Assembly (NCBI RefSeq): GCF_041435095.1
Contig: NZ_CP108025.1
Location: 7,688,001-7,752,000 of the forward strand
DNA: 64,000 nt
Reading direction: 5' to 3'
Source: Kitasatospora sp. NBC_00315
GTDB lineage: Bacteria > Actinomycetota > Actinomycetes > Streptomycetales > Streptomycetaceae
The notes under the pieces were generated by a model. That model ran no database searches. It saw only the letters and a list, made by a program, of their open reading frames with translations, and was not told the DNA's origin. The translations under genes and the position numbers were made by a program. Below are positions 13,885 to 22,357 of the stretch, piece after piece. The first letter of the stretch is position 1. Each line of letters opens with the position of its first letter.

Positions 13885-16077
13885 TCAGCGCTGCTGTTCG
13901 GTCATGGTCGCGCCCACGCCGTCGCGGGTGACGAGGAAGCCGGTCGCGGGCAGCGCGCCGTCGGCCGGCCGGGCGGCCTCCGCCGACGTCCGGTCGGTGC
14001 CGGTGAACAGGGAGGTGCCCGCGCCGGCGCCGTCCCAGGTGTTCCCGTCGGAGCGGGCCGCCGGGCCGAGCCGCACGTCCCGGCCGTTGCCCACGGCGGC
14101 GTTGCCGCTCAACCGGGCGGCGGCGTCCGGCAGGTAGAACCCGGTCACGCCGTTGCGGAAGGCGGTGTTGCCGGTGAGCCGCAGCGGCCCGGGGTTGCCC
14201 TCGTCGTTGAAGCCGAGGCCGGTGTTGTCCCAGGCCGCGTTGTTGCGGACCAGGTGCGCCACCGCGGCGGCGCTGTCGCCGCCCCCGAGCGTGAAGCCGT
14301 TGCCCGCGCCCTGCCACGCCGGCACCCGCCACCGGTTCACGCCGTTGCCGTACGACCAGTTGCTCTCGACCGTCACCGGGGAGCCGAAGCCGCCCAGATC
14401 CAGGCCGTCGGTGGCGTTGCCGTACAGCCGGCAGCCCCGGACGACGTTGCCCTCCCCGGAGCCGAACGTGACGCCGAGCCCGATACCGCCCGCGCCGTGC
14501 GCCGCGTCGTCGTGGTTGTGGAAGAAGTCGCTGTCCAGGACGGCGTTCCCGACCGTGCCGGCATCGCGCAGGGTGAGCCCTGACCTCGCGTTGTCGTGGA
14601 ACGAGAGCCGCCGGAACACCGTGTACCGGCAGGCGCGGCAGACGTAGGCGTGACTGCCGGAGCCGAAGAGCTCCAGCCCCTGGACCGTCCAGTAGCCGGC
14701 CTGCTGGGTGATCGCCCAGGAGGCGGCCGGCACCGCAGACGCGTCGAGGACGGGCCGTTCGTCGCGGTAGTTGCTCAGCGTGATGCGCCGGTCGGCGGCG
14801 CCGTCGGTGGCGAGGGAGACCGGCTCGGTCAGCCGGTACGTCCCGCCGCGCAGCGCGATCGTCTGGCCCGGGCGGACCACCGCCGCCGCCCGGCCGAGGG
14901 TGGCGTACGGGCGGGCGATGCTGCCGTCGCCGGTGTCCGCCCCGTCCGGGGCCACGTAGATGTCGGCCGCCGTCACTCCGCCGCCCGTACCCGCGCCCGG
15001 CGGCGACGCGAGTGAGGACGCCGACGGGCCGGTGACCGAGGACGACGGCGAATCGGAGGGCGCGGCGCCCGGCCCGCCCGACGCGGCACTCCCGGCCGGG
15101 GACGGCGGCGGGCCGCCCGGCGCGGGGCCCGACCACGGCGCGATGACGCAGGTGAGCGCGACGGCGGCGGCGACGGCCGCTGCCGCGCCGGCCGCGGCGG
15201 GCCGCCCGGTCAGGCGGTGCACGAGCGAACCGAACCAGGCCCACAGTGAGTGCCCGACGCCGGCCACGCCGCCGGCCGCCGCCGAAAGGCCGTCCAGCAG
15301 CGAGTGCGGGGCCACCAGCACGCCGATCCCGGGCAGCAGCCGCTCCGGCGGGACGAGTGCGTGACCCGCTCCGCCGCACGGCTGGCAGCCACGGGTGTGG
15401 CGGGTCAGGCGCTTGCGCCACACCGAGGTGGTACTGCCGTCCCACCCCTGCACCAGCGCGGCCAGCCCGGGGCAGCGGGGTACCGCGTCCAGCGCCAGCA
15501 CGACCGTACGGGCCGCCTCCAGCTGGGTCCGCATCCGCTGGACGCGGACGGCCGTGTGCGCGGCGTCCAGCCCGAGGGCCTCGGAGAGCTCGCTCCGGCC
15601 GAGGCGGCCGGACACCTCCTGCCACCAGAGGGCGAGCAGCCGCCGGTCGGCCGGCTCCAACCAGCGGGTGGCGCGCACGAGATCACGCCGCTGGCCGGTC
15701 AGGACGAGTTCGGCCACCGTGCGCTCCGCGAAGTCGGTCGACGGGTCGGCCACGTCCGCGACGTCGAAGCGGTGCGGCACCTCCACCACCCGGCGCCGCG
15801 CGTGCTCGTGGAGCCGCCGGTACGCGATGGCGACCGCCCACGAGCGGAACCGTTCCGGCTCCCGCAGGCCCGGCAGGCCCCGGACCACCCGCAGCATCGT
15901 CTCCTGCACCAGGTCGTCGACGTCCGCAGCCGTGTACAGGGCGCGGCCGACGATGTTGTAGATCAGCGGCAGGTGCAGCGCCACCAGGTGGTTCAGGGCC
16001 CGCTCGTCGCCGGCCTGGGCGTCGCGGACCAACGCGGCGACGTCCTGCGCCGCGTCCTGCTGATTGCCCGTGAGCAT
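13885..16077 (-). CDS. ECF sigma factor fused to zinc anti-sigma motif, membrane helix and PL9-like pectate lyase domain
   Basis: A 730-residue single polypeptide. Sigma region 2 spans residues about 28-95 ('DVDDLVQETMLRVVRGLPGL', 'FRSWAVAIAYRRLHEHAR') and sigma region 4 about 140-190. A short cysteine-containing segment and H227-x3-C231-x2-C234 follow, the zinc anti-sigma (ZAS) signature. A hydrophobic helix lies near 294-313, then a Pro/Ser/Gly linker. From 'DIYVAPDGADTGDGS' (about 370) to the end is a right-handed beta-helix of the PL9 pectate lyase type. The start at 16077 follows GAGGAGAT. The order predicts a cytoplasmic sigma domain tethered to an extracellular pectin-contacting domain. 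It is divergent from pectin esterase and lyase genes, its probable regulon. It resembles ECF groups with long C-terminal extensions. Family-critical lyase residues look substituted, so the outer domain may bind rather than cut. Confidence 0.9.
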   Translation of the reverse strand: MLTGNQQDAAQDVAALVRDAQAGDERALNHLVALHLPLIYNIVGRALYTAADVDDLVQETMLRVVRGLPGLREPERFRSWAVAIAYRRLHEHARRRVVEVPHRFDVADVADPSTDFAERTVAELVLTGQRRDLVRATRWLEPADRRLLALWWQEVSGRLGRSELSEALGLDAAHTAVRVQRMRTQLEAARTVVLALDAVPRCPGLAALVQGWDGSTTSVWRKRLTRHTRGCQPCGGAGHALVPPERLLPGIGVLVAPHSLLDGLSAAAGGVAGVGHSLWAWFGSLVHRLTGRPAAAGAAAAVAAAVALTCVIAPWSGPAPGGPPPSPAGSAASGGPGAAPSDSPSSSVTGPSASSLASPPGAGTGGGVTAADIYVAPDGADTGDGSIARPYATLGRAAAVVRPGQTIALRGGTYRLTEPVSLATDGAADRRITLSNYRDERPVLDASAVPAASWAITQQAGYWTVQGLELFGSGSHAYVCRACRYTVFRRLSFHDNARSGLTLRDAGTVGNAVLDSDFFHNHDDAAHGAGGIGLGVTFGSGEGNVVRGCRLYGNATDGLDLGGFGSPVTVESNWSYGNGVNRWRVPAWQGAGNGFTLGGGDSAAAVAHLVRNNAAWDNTGLGFNDEGNPGPLRLTGNTAFRNGVTGFYLPDAAARLSGNAAVGNGRDVRLGPAARSDGNTWDGAGAGTSLFTGTDRTSAEAARPADGALPATGFLVTRDGVGATMTEQQR

Positions 16078-16189
16078 GGGGGATCTCCTCGCCGCTGCGC
16101 CTCGGCAGGGCTGCGAGGCGGGGGTGCAGGCACCCGGCAACGCGACGGGCCGGCACCCGGGCACGGTCGACGACCGGTGCGGAAACCGC

Positions 16190-16218
16190 ATCCTGGCACG
16201 GCGTCACACGTTCGTAAA
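16190..16218 (-). promoter_or_regulatory. Candidate promoter of the sigma-lyase fusion gene
   Basis: Read leftward, TTTACG (16218-16213) and CAGGAT (16195-16190) are 17 bases apart, a vegetative-type arrangement about 110 bp before the start. The 400-bp divergent gap 16078-16477 holds no gene. An AT-richer patch at 16330-16355 probably belongs to the rightward promoter. Confidence 0.4.
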
Positions 16219-16477
16219 GCCGCCCGCCGTGGCATCGCGTCGGGCACCGCGTGGTGGCACCCCGTCGTGTCCACCTCGCCGGGCGTCCGGGTGGGCGGCC
16301 CGGTGCGGCGGGGCGCTGTGGCCGGAGAAGAAGTTCTGCGAATTTCGGTTATCCGTCCGGCGGGCGCCCGTCTACCAGGGTGCCGCTGCCCGACCGGGCC
16401 GCGGCACGCCCACGGTTCGCCGCCGGGCCCGCACCGCCGGGCCGGGGGCAGCCCGTTTCTCCTGGAGAGGATCAGCT

Positions 16478-17971
16478 GTGTTCGTACCGTCCGATCGGGC
16501 GCCGAGCGAGGCACGGCCGCCCGCCGCCCCCGCCCACCACCGCGCCCCCGCCCACCGCCGGACCGCCGGTCTGCTGGTGGCGTTGTTGCTGGCGGTCTGC
16601 GCCGCCCTGGCGGGTGGGGCCGTGCCCGCCGGGGCGGTGGCGCTGCCCGCCGCCGGCACATATCAGTTGGTCGTCACGAAGAGTGGTAAGTGTGTCGATG
16701 TGCCCGCTGCCTCGGGGGCTTCGGGTGCGTTGTTGCAGCAGTGGGGTTGCACCGACGGTGCGGCCTGGCAGCAGTTCGTGCTGACGCCGGTCGGGAGTGG
16801 GAGCTACCAGCTGGTCAACGCCGGGAACCGTCTCTGTGTCGACGTGCCGGGCGGTTCGACGGCCAGTGGTGTGCAGTTGCAGCAGTGGGGGTGCGGCGCG
16901 GGTCAGACCAACCAGCTGTGGTCGCTGACGCCCAGTGGCAGCGGGACCTTCCAGATCGTCAACGCCCGCAGTGGCCTGTGCGTCAGCGACCAGGGCGCCT
17001 CCACGGCCAACGGCGCCGCCGTCATCCAGGAGACCTGCACCGCCAACACCAACAAGCAGTGGGCCTTCCGTCCGGTCACCACCGCCACCCCCACGGTCGC
17101 CTCCGACGGGACCGGCCGCTACCGGACCGTGCAGGCCGCGGTCGACGCGGTCGCCGCCGGCAACACCGGCCGGGTCATCATCACCATCAAGCCCGGGACC
17201 TACCGGGAGCAGGTCACCGTACCGGCCACGAAGCCGTACATCACCCTGCAGGGTCTCGGCGGGGCCCCCGAGGACGTGGTGATCGTCAACAACCGCAACG
17301 CCGGGAGCTACGGCACTGCGGGCAGCGCCACCCTCCTCGCCCAGGGGCACGACTTCACGGCCGCCGGTCTGACGCTGAGCAACGACTTCGACGAGAACAG
17401 TTCCGACACCGGTGACCAGGCGCTCGCGCTCTACCTCGACGCGGACCGCACCGTGCTCGACGACGTGCGCCTCCTCGGCGACCAGGACACCTTCCTGGTG
17501 AACGACAGCGCGCGGGCGTACGTCGTGAACTCCTACGTCGAGGGCACCGTCGACTTCGTCTACGGCAGCGGCGTGGCCGTCTTCAGCGGCTCGCGGATCC
17601 ACGAGAAGCGCACCACCGGCGGCCCGGTCACGGCCGCCGCCACGCCGGCCGCCCGGGCGTACGGCTTCCTGTTCTACCGGTCGACGATCACCGGGGCGAC
17701 CGCCAACACCACGCAGCTCGGCCGTCCGTGGCGGCAGGACGCCCAGGTCGTCTACCGGGAGTGCTCGCTCTCCGACACGATCGCCACCGCGCAGCCGTGG
17801 ACGAACATGTCGACCAGCACCTGGCAGAACGCCCGGTACTTCGAGTACCGCAACACCGGTGCCGGCGCCGGGACGAACGCCAACCGGCCGCAGCTGACGG
17901 ATGCCCAGGCGGCGGCGTACACACCGCAGAAGTACCTGGCCGGCACGGACGGCTGGAACCCGGTCGGCTGA
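16478..17971 (+). CDS. Secreted pectin methylesterase (CE8) with N-terminal RICIN domain
   Basis: A 497-residue secreted enzyme that demethylates pectin. The GTG start follows GGAGAGGA. Residues 1 to about 52 form a long Arg-containing signal peptide. A three-repeat ricin-type beta-trefoil (QxW motifs: 'AWQQF', 'NQLWSL', 'KQWAF') covers about 57-188. The CE8 beta-helix covers about 190-497 with all active-site elements: GDQAL (Gln), 'LLGDQDTFL' (Gln, Asp), 'GTVDFVYGSG' (Asp) and 'QLGRPW' (Arg). Its signal peptide and RICIN domain are nearly the same as those of the pectate lyase 46 bp downstream, and the pair is probably co-transcribed. It makes the de-esterified substrate that pectate lyase needs. 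Confidence 0.94.
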   Translation: MFVPSDRAPSEARPPAAPAHHRAPAHRRTAGLLVALLLAVCAALAGGAVPAGAVALPAAGTYQLVVTKSGKCVDVPAASGASGALLQQWGCTDGAAWQQFVLTPVGSGSYQLVNAGNRLCVDVPGGSTASGVQLQQWGCGAGQTNQLWSLTPSGSGTFQIVNARSGLCVSDQGASTANGAAVIQETCTANTNKQWAFRPVTTATPTVASDGTGRYRTVQAAVDAVAAGNTGRVIITIKPGTYREQVTVPATKPYITLQGLGGAPEDVVIVNNRNAGSYGTAGSATLLAQGHDFTAAGLTLSNDFDENSSDTGDQALALYLDADRTVLDDVRLLGDQDTFLVNDSARAYVVNSYVEGTVDFVYGSGVAVFSGSRIHEKRTTGGPVTAAATPAARAYGFLFYRSTITGATANTTQLGRPWRQDAQVVYRECSLSDTIATAQPWTNMSTSTWQNARYFEYRNTGAGAGTNANRPQLTDAQAAAYTPQKYLAGTDGWNPVG

Positions 17972-18017
17972 GCCGGCCCGTCCCACCCCCCCACCCACCC
18001 CCTTGGAAGGACGATCC

Positions 18018-19472
18018 ATGACCAGAAGGAAGCCGAACGTGCGGCACCGGCTGTCGAGTGTGCTGGCGGCGTTGGTGCTCGCGGTGTGTGCTGCCGTGGC
18101 GGGTGGTGCGGCGCCCGCGGGTGCTGCGGCGCTGCCTGCCGCGGGTACGTATCAGCTGGCCGTGACGAAGAGCGGGAAGTGCGTCGATGTGCCGGGTGCT
18201 TCGGCGTCGTCGGGTGCGTTGTTGCAGCAGTGGGGGTGCACGGAGGGCGCGGCGTGGCAGCAGTTCGCGCTGACGCCTGCGGGGACGGGGACGTACCAAC
18301 TGGTCAGTGCGAGCAGTCACCTGTGCGTCGACGTGCCCGGCGGGTCGACGGTCAGCGGTGTGCAGCTGCAGCAGTGGGGCTGTGGCAGCGGGCAGACCAA
18401 CCAGTTGTGGTCGCTGACGCCGAGCGGTACGGGGACGTACCAGATCGTCAACGTCCGCAGCGGTCTGTGCGTCAGTGACCAGGGCGCCTCCACGAGCAAC
18501 GGCGCCGCCGTGATCCAGGAGACCTGCACCGCCAACAGCAACAAGCAGTGGGCCTTCCGGCCGGTCGCGGGCCGCACCTGGTCCGACAAGGCGGACGGCT
18601 TCGCCTCCACCGGCGGTGGCACCACCGGTGGCGCCGGCGGTGCCACGGTGACCGTCAGCACCTTCGCCGACCTGGTGAAGTACGCGACGTCCGACAGCCC
18701 GTACGTCATCAAGGTGGCCGGGGCCGTCACCGTCACGCCGTACGGCTACGAGATACCCGTGAAGTCGAACAAGACCCTGGTGGGCGTCGGCACCGCGGGT
18801 GAGATCGTCAACGGTGGCTTCTTCCTCGGCACGGGTGTCCACAACGTGATCATCCGCAACCTCACCGTCCGGGACACCCGGATGGCCGACGACGACCCGG
18901 ACGACAAGGTCTACGACTACGACGGCATCCAGATGGACACCGCCGACCACGTCTGGATCGACCACAACCGGATCGAGCGGATGAACGACGGCCTGATCGA
19001 CAGCCGGAAGGACACCAGCTACCTCACCGTGTCCTGGAACGTCCTCGGCGAGGACAACAAGGCGTTCGGCATCGGCTGGACCGACAACGTGACGGCCCGG
19101 ATGACGATCCACCACAACTGGATCCACGACACCAACCAGCGCAACCCCAGTGTCGACAACGTCGCCCTGGCCCACCTCTACAACAACTACCTGCAGAACA
19201 TCACCTCGTACGGCAACCTCTCGCGCGGCGCCTCGAAGACCGTCATCGAGAACAGCTACTACGACAACGTCGCCAACCCCTACAACATCGACACCACGGC
19301 GGCCTCGCTGACCCAGAGCGGCAGCATCGTGGTCAACTCCACCGGCAAGCAGCAGACCAACGGCACGACCTTCACGCCGAGCGCCTACTACGCCTACACC
19401 CTGGACGCCGCGCAGGACGTCCCGGCCCTGCTCCGTGAGTACGCCGGCCCGCAGAGCACCATCGGCGGCTGA
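18018..19472 (+). CDS. Secreted PL1 pectate lyase with N-terminal RICIN domain
   Basis: A 484-residue secreted enzyme that cleaves polygalacturonate by beta-elimination. The ATG at 18018 follows GGAAGGA. Signal peptide about 1-38; ricin-type trefoil about 40-175 with the same QxW repeats as the upstream esterase; PL1 beta-helix about 185-484. PL1 motifs are present: 'VWIDHNRIERMNDGLID', 'YLTVSWN', 'MTIHHNWI' and 'QRNPSVDNVALAHLYNNYL'. The first Arg of the RxPxxR motif, the catalytic base in PelC, is kept. The second is Asp, as in a subset of actinobacterial enzymes. It lies directly downstream of the methylesterase and ends before a strong terminator. Confidence 0.94.
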   Translation: MTRRKPNVRHRLSSVLAALVLAVCAAVAGGAAPAGAAALPAAGTYQLAVTKSGKCVDVPGASASSGALLQQWGCTEGAAWQQFALTPAGTGTYQLVSASSHLCVDVPGGSTVSGVQLQQWGCGSGQTNQLWSLTPSGTGTYQIVNVRSGLCVSDQGASTSNGAAVIQETCTANSNKQWAFRPVAGRTWSDKADGFASTGGGTTGGAGGATVTVSTFADLVKYATSDSPYVIKVAGAVTVTPYGYEIPVKSNKTLVGVGTAGEIVNGGFFLGTGVHNVIIRNLTVRDTRMADDDPDDKVYDYDGIQMDTADHVWIDHNRIERMNDGLIDSRKDTSYLTVSWNVLGEDNKAFGIGWTDNVTARMTIHHNWIHDTNQRNPSVDNVALAHLYNNYLQNITSYGNLSRGASKTVIENSYYDNVANPYNIDTTAASLTQSGSIVVNSTGKQQTNGTTFTPSAYYAYTLDAAQDVPALLREYAGPQSTIGG

Positions 19473-19498
19473 CCGGCAGCAGCGGCCCCCGGCCGTAC

Positions 19499-19540
19499 CC
19501 GAGGCCGGTGGCCCCGCACGGGCGGGGCCACCGGCCTCGG
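19499..19540. terminator. Strong hairpin after the pectinase genes
   Basis: A perfect 19-bp stem with a 4-base loop (arm CCGAGGCCGGTGGCCCCGC) begins 27 bases after the pectate lyase stop. It can also serve the convergent STAS gene. Confidence 0.9.
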
Positions 19541-19610
19541 TGCCGAGGAGCGGGGCGCGGCCTGCCGGCGGCGGCGCGCCCGGGTGCGTGGGGTCGGTGC
19601 CGGCGGCCGG

Positions 19611-20048
19611 TCAGCCGTGCGCGGACGCGGCGACGGTCGCCGGTGGCGCGCTCCCGGTCCGGGGCAGCGGGATGTCGGGCTGAAGCTCCAGGGCGGCGGC
19701 CGCCCCGGTGATGTCCAGGATCCTCCGGACGGTCGCCGAGGCGGGCCCCAGGTGGAAGGTCGCGCCGGCGTTGGTGACGCGCTGCCGGGCGCGCAGCAGG
19801 CTCCGCAGGCCCGCGCAGTCGCAGAACGTCACGGCGCGCAGGTCGAGGATCAGGATCCGGGGGCGTGCGAGCAGGCCGTCCTCCACGGCCGAGGTGATCT
19901 GGTGGGCGGTGTCCATGTCGATCTCGCCCCGGACGTCGACCGTGGTGACGGCGCCGACGACGCTGATCCCCGTTCTCAGGAGCGGGGTCGGCAGGCCCCC
20001 GGTCGGACTTGCCGGTACGCCGAGCAGTGTCGGCGGTCGTTCGGCCAT
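19611..20048 (-). CDS. STAS-domain anti-sigma antagonist lacking the phospho-serine
   Basis: A 145-residue STAS protein; ATG at 20048 after AAGGGAGG. The domain spans about 27-125: 'VTTVDVRGEIDMDTAHQI', 'ILILDLRAVTFCDCAGLRSL', 'HLGPASATVRRILDITG'. In SpoIIAA/BldG-type antagonists the serine that anti-sigma kinases phosphorylate follows the Asp of D-S-x-G. Here that position is Cys (D-C-A-G). The protein could therefore be a constitutive binder of an anti-sigma factor, or redox-sensitive. A promoter-like TTGTCG/TAGGGT pair lies just upstream. Confidence 0.88.
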   Translation of the reverse strand: MAERPPTLLGVPASPTGGLPTPLLRTGISVVGAVTTVDVRGEIDMDTAHQITSAVEDGLLARPRILILDLRAVTFCDCAGLRSLLRARQRVTNAGATFHLGPASATVRRILDITGAAAALELQPDIPLPRTGSAPPATVAASAHG

Positions 20049-20113
20049 GACTGGCCTCCCTTCGCCGGGCGACGCCGCAGACGGCACCCGGGACCGCGAA
20101 CTGCGGTGTACCC

Positions 20114-20143
20114 ACCCTAGGCGCAACAGTTGCCATCCGACAA
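20114..20143 (-). promoter_or_regulatory. STAS promoter with repeated TTGTCG elements
   Basis: Read leftward, TTGTCG (20143-20138) and TAGGGT (20119-20114) are 18 bases apart. CGACAACAT is directly repeated at 20138-20146 and 20155-20163, and GCAACAGTTGC (20123-20133) is a perfect palindrome inside the spacer. These are likely operator sites for a dimeric regulator such as the adjacent MarR protein. The rest of 20164-20343 shows no gene. Confidence 0.5.
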
Positions 20144-20343
20144 CATTCGACTGTCGACAACATCCACGCGCGCCGCGCCGCCGACGCCGGCTCGCCGATC
20201 CGAGCACGACGGACGAAGCCCCCGGAGGGGCCAGGCGAGGGGCCGCCGGGTGGGCGCCGGATGGGCCCCCCGCGCGGGGCCGCCGGACGCCGGCGCCCGG
20301 CGCGGTCCCACCGCGCGTACCGGATCAGGACCGGGCGGCGCGG

Positions 20344-20865
20344 TCAGGCCGGACGGTCCGCGCCGCCCGCCGCCGCCCGCTCGGCATCCCCCGCGAGGTG
20401 CAGCCCGACGTGCTGGTCCGCGGCGTCGCGGAAGGCGCGCAGCCCCGTCGTCAGCGCCCGCCGGGCAGCCGGCGGCATGGCGCTCAGGACCTCCTGCAGA
20501 TCCTGCTCCCGGCGCGCCCGCAGATCGGTCAGGAACTCCCGCCCGGCCGAGGTGAGCCGCAGCTCCAGCTCACGGCGGCTGGCCGAACTCGCGCTGCGCC
20601 GCAGGAACCCGACGGCCTCCAGGCGGTCGCACAGCCGGCTCACCGCCGGTGGGCGGGAGTCCAGCGTCTCGGTCAGATCGCGCAGGTTGATGCCCTCGTT
20701 CTTCTCCAGGACGTACAGCACGCGCAGCTGGGACACCGAGACCGGCGCGGTGGACACCTCGCGCCCGCCGCCCCACAACACCTCCAGCAACTCCACCACG
20801 GACGACGCGGCACCCGCGGTGCCTATGTGATCCGGAAGCGGGAAGACGGTGTTCATAGTGACCAT
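20344..20865 (-). CDS. MarR-family transcriptional regulator
   Basis: A 173-residue winged-helix regulator ('VSQLRVLYVLEKNEGINLRD', 'SRPPAVSRLCDRLEAVGFLR', 'ELELRLTSAGREFLTDLRAR'). Two in-frame ATGs are 9 bases apart; the first (20865) has GGGGGTG at 5-base spacing and was chosen. The two starts lie in a directly repeated CACTATG, possibly part of an autoregulatory site. It is divergent from the SpoIIE-like phosphatase gene. The ligand and target are unknown; the phosphatase and STAS genes are nearby candidates. Confidence 0.9.
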   Translation of the reverse strand: MVTMNTVFPLPDHIGTAGAASSVVELLEVLWGGGREVSTAPVSVSQLRVLYVLEKNEGINLRDLTETLDSRPPAVSRLCDRLEAVGFLRRSASSASRRELELRLTSAGREFLTDLRARREQDLQEVLSAMPPAARRALTTGLRAFRDAADQHVGLHLAGDAERAAAGGADRPA

Positions 20866-20940
20866 AGTGGCACCCCCGGCACCGACCGGGGCACCCGTCG
20901 GCCCGATCCGCCGACCATCGCAGGAGAGGACGAACCCGTC

Positions 20941-22116
20941 GTGACGACCACACTGGCCGCCGTGGAGCGCGCACTGCGCACCGCAGCCCCCTACGCCCTG
21001 CTCGACGCCACGCGGGCCGCACTCACCTCGCTCTACCCGGTCCGGGACGTCGACCTGCTGATGGCCGACTACAGCCTGACCGTCCTGCAGCGGGTGACGG
21101 ATCTGCCCTTCACCGCCGCGCCGGTCTCCGCGCACGGCAGCGCGCCCGGACGCGCCTTCGGCTCCCAGCAGCCCTTCCTGGAGGCCGAAACCGGCGTGCT
21201 GCACCTTCCGGTCTCGGTGCGCGGCGACCGGCTCGGCGTCCTCAGCCTGACCCTGGCCGGACCGGTCCTGTCCGAGCAGGCGCGGGCCGAGCTGGGGGAG
21301 ATCGCCGAGATGCTCGGCCATCACATCCTGGTGGCCGAACGCGACACCGACCTGTACCTCCAGGCCCGCCGGAAGGACCGGCTCACCCTGGCGGCGGAGA
21401 TGCAGTGGCAGCTGCTCCCCGCCCGCGCCTGTTCCCGCGAGGAGTACGCGATCGGCGCCCAGCTCGAACCGGCCTACGCGATCCACGGGGACAACTTCGA
21501 CTGGTCCGCGACCGGTGAGCGGCTCACCCTGACCATCACCAACGGCATGGGCGAGGGCATCGACGCCTCCCTGCTCACCAACCTCGCCATCAACGCCCTG
21601 CGCAACGCGCGCCGGGCGGGCGTGGACATCGCCGACCAGGCGGCGCTGGCCGACCAGGCCGTCTGGGCCCAGCACCAGGGGGAGGCCCACGTCTCGGTGC
21701 TGCTGCTGGAGTTCCACCTCGACACCGGTCTCGTCGAGATCGTCGACGCCGGCTCCCCGCAACTGCTGCGGCTGCGCTCCGGCGCCGTGGAGTGGATCCC
21801 GTTCGAGGCACAGCTCCCGCTCGGCCTGGCCGACGACACCCCCTACGCCGCCCAGCAGATCAGGGTCGTCCCCGGGGACCGGCTGATCTTCGTCAGCGAC
21901 GGCGTCTACACGGTCGCCTCCGCCTCCGGGGAGTCGTACGGCGACAAGGCGCTGAACCGCGCGATCCAGGCCACCCGGATGCTGCCGGCGGCCGAGGTTC
22001 CCCGGGCCGTCCTCACGGAGCTCGCCCGCCACCGCGAGCACCAGCCGGACGACGACGCGCTGGTGGTCTGCCTCGACTGGTTCGGCCGGGGAGCCGTCGA
22101 GGCCGCACCCGCCTGA
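20941..22116 (+). CDS. GAF-like/SpoIIE (PP2C) phosphatase-family protein, partly degenerate
   Basis: A 391-residue cytoplasmic protein; GTG at 20941 after GGAGAGGA. The N-terminal GAF-like domain (about 25-135) is followed by a SpoIIE/PP2C domain (about 150-385). Metal-binding motifs are only partly kept: 'IHGDNFDW' replaces GGDFYD, and 'TITNGMGEGIDASLL' has Asn where the family has Asp in D-x-x-G-H-G. 'IFVSDGVYT' and the final 'DDDALVV' are intact. Phosphatase activity is therefore uncertain. By family it would dephosphorylate a STAS antagonist, but the nearby STAS protein lacks the serine. Confidence 0.87.
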   Translation: MTTTLAAVERALRTAAPYALLDATRAALTSLYPVRDVDLLMADYSLTVLQRVTDLPFTAAPVSAHGSAPGRAFGSQQPFLEAETGVLHLPVSVRGDRLGVLSLTLAGPVLSEQARAELGEIAEMLGHHILVAERDTDLYLQARRKDRLTLAAEMQWQLLPARACSREEYAIGAQLEPAYAIHGDNFDWSATGERLTLTITNGMGEGIDASLLTNLAINALRNARRAGVDIADQAALADQAVWAQHQGEAHVSVLLLEFHLDTGLVEIVDAGSPQLLRLRSGAVEWIPFEAQLPLGLADDTPYAAQQIRVVPGDRLIFVSDGVYTVASASGESYGDKALNRAIQATRMLPAAEVPRAVLTELARHREHQPDDDALVVCLDWFGRGAVEAAPA

Positions 22117-22171
22117 ACGGTCGGGGCGGTGGGTGCGGGCAGGACGTCCGGGACCCGCCGTCCTGGCGAAC

Positions 22172-22220
22172 CACCGGTGGCGGGCACCGGGACGCGAACC
22201 ACCGGTGCCCGCCACCGGTG
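22172..22220. terminator. Perfect 19-bp hairpin
   Basis: CACCGGTGGCGGGCACCGG and its exact complement surround an 11-base loop, 56 bases after the phosphatase stop. It is the first of two strong hairpins in this convergent gap. Confidence 0.7.
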
Positions 22221-22282
22221 TGCACGGCGCGTCGGTGTCCACGGCGCGCTCACCGGCGGTCGCACATGTCGCCGCACATGCC

Positions 22283-22326
22283 AGGGGCCGGTCGGGCCGC
22301 CACGTACGGCGGCCCGACCGGCCCCT
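22283..22326. terminator. Perfect 19-bp hairpin before CsbD
   Basis: AGGGGCCGGTCGGGCCGCC and its exact complement surround ACGTAC. It ends 31 bases from the CsbD stop, so it probably terminates both converging transcripts. Confidence 0.88.
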
Positions 22327-22357
22327 GATCGCCGGCTCGGGGGAGAGCCTGCTCAGG

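Noticed and set aside
13885..16077. Sigma-lyase fusion explained as a missed stop or frameshift between two genes
   Set aside because: The frame is continuous through the membrane helix and linker, codon-position GC bias is kept throughout, and no internal start with a ribosome binding site precedes the lyase domain.
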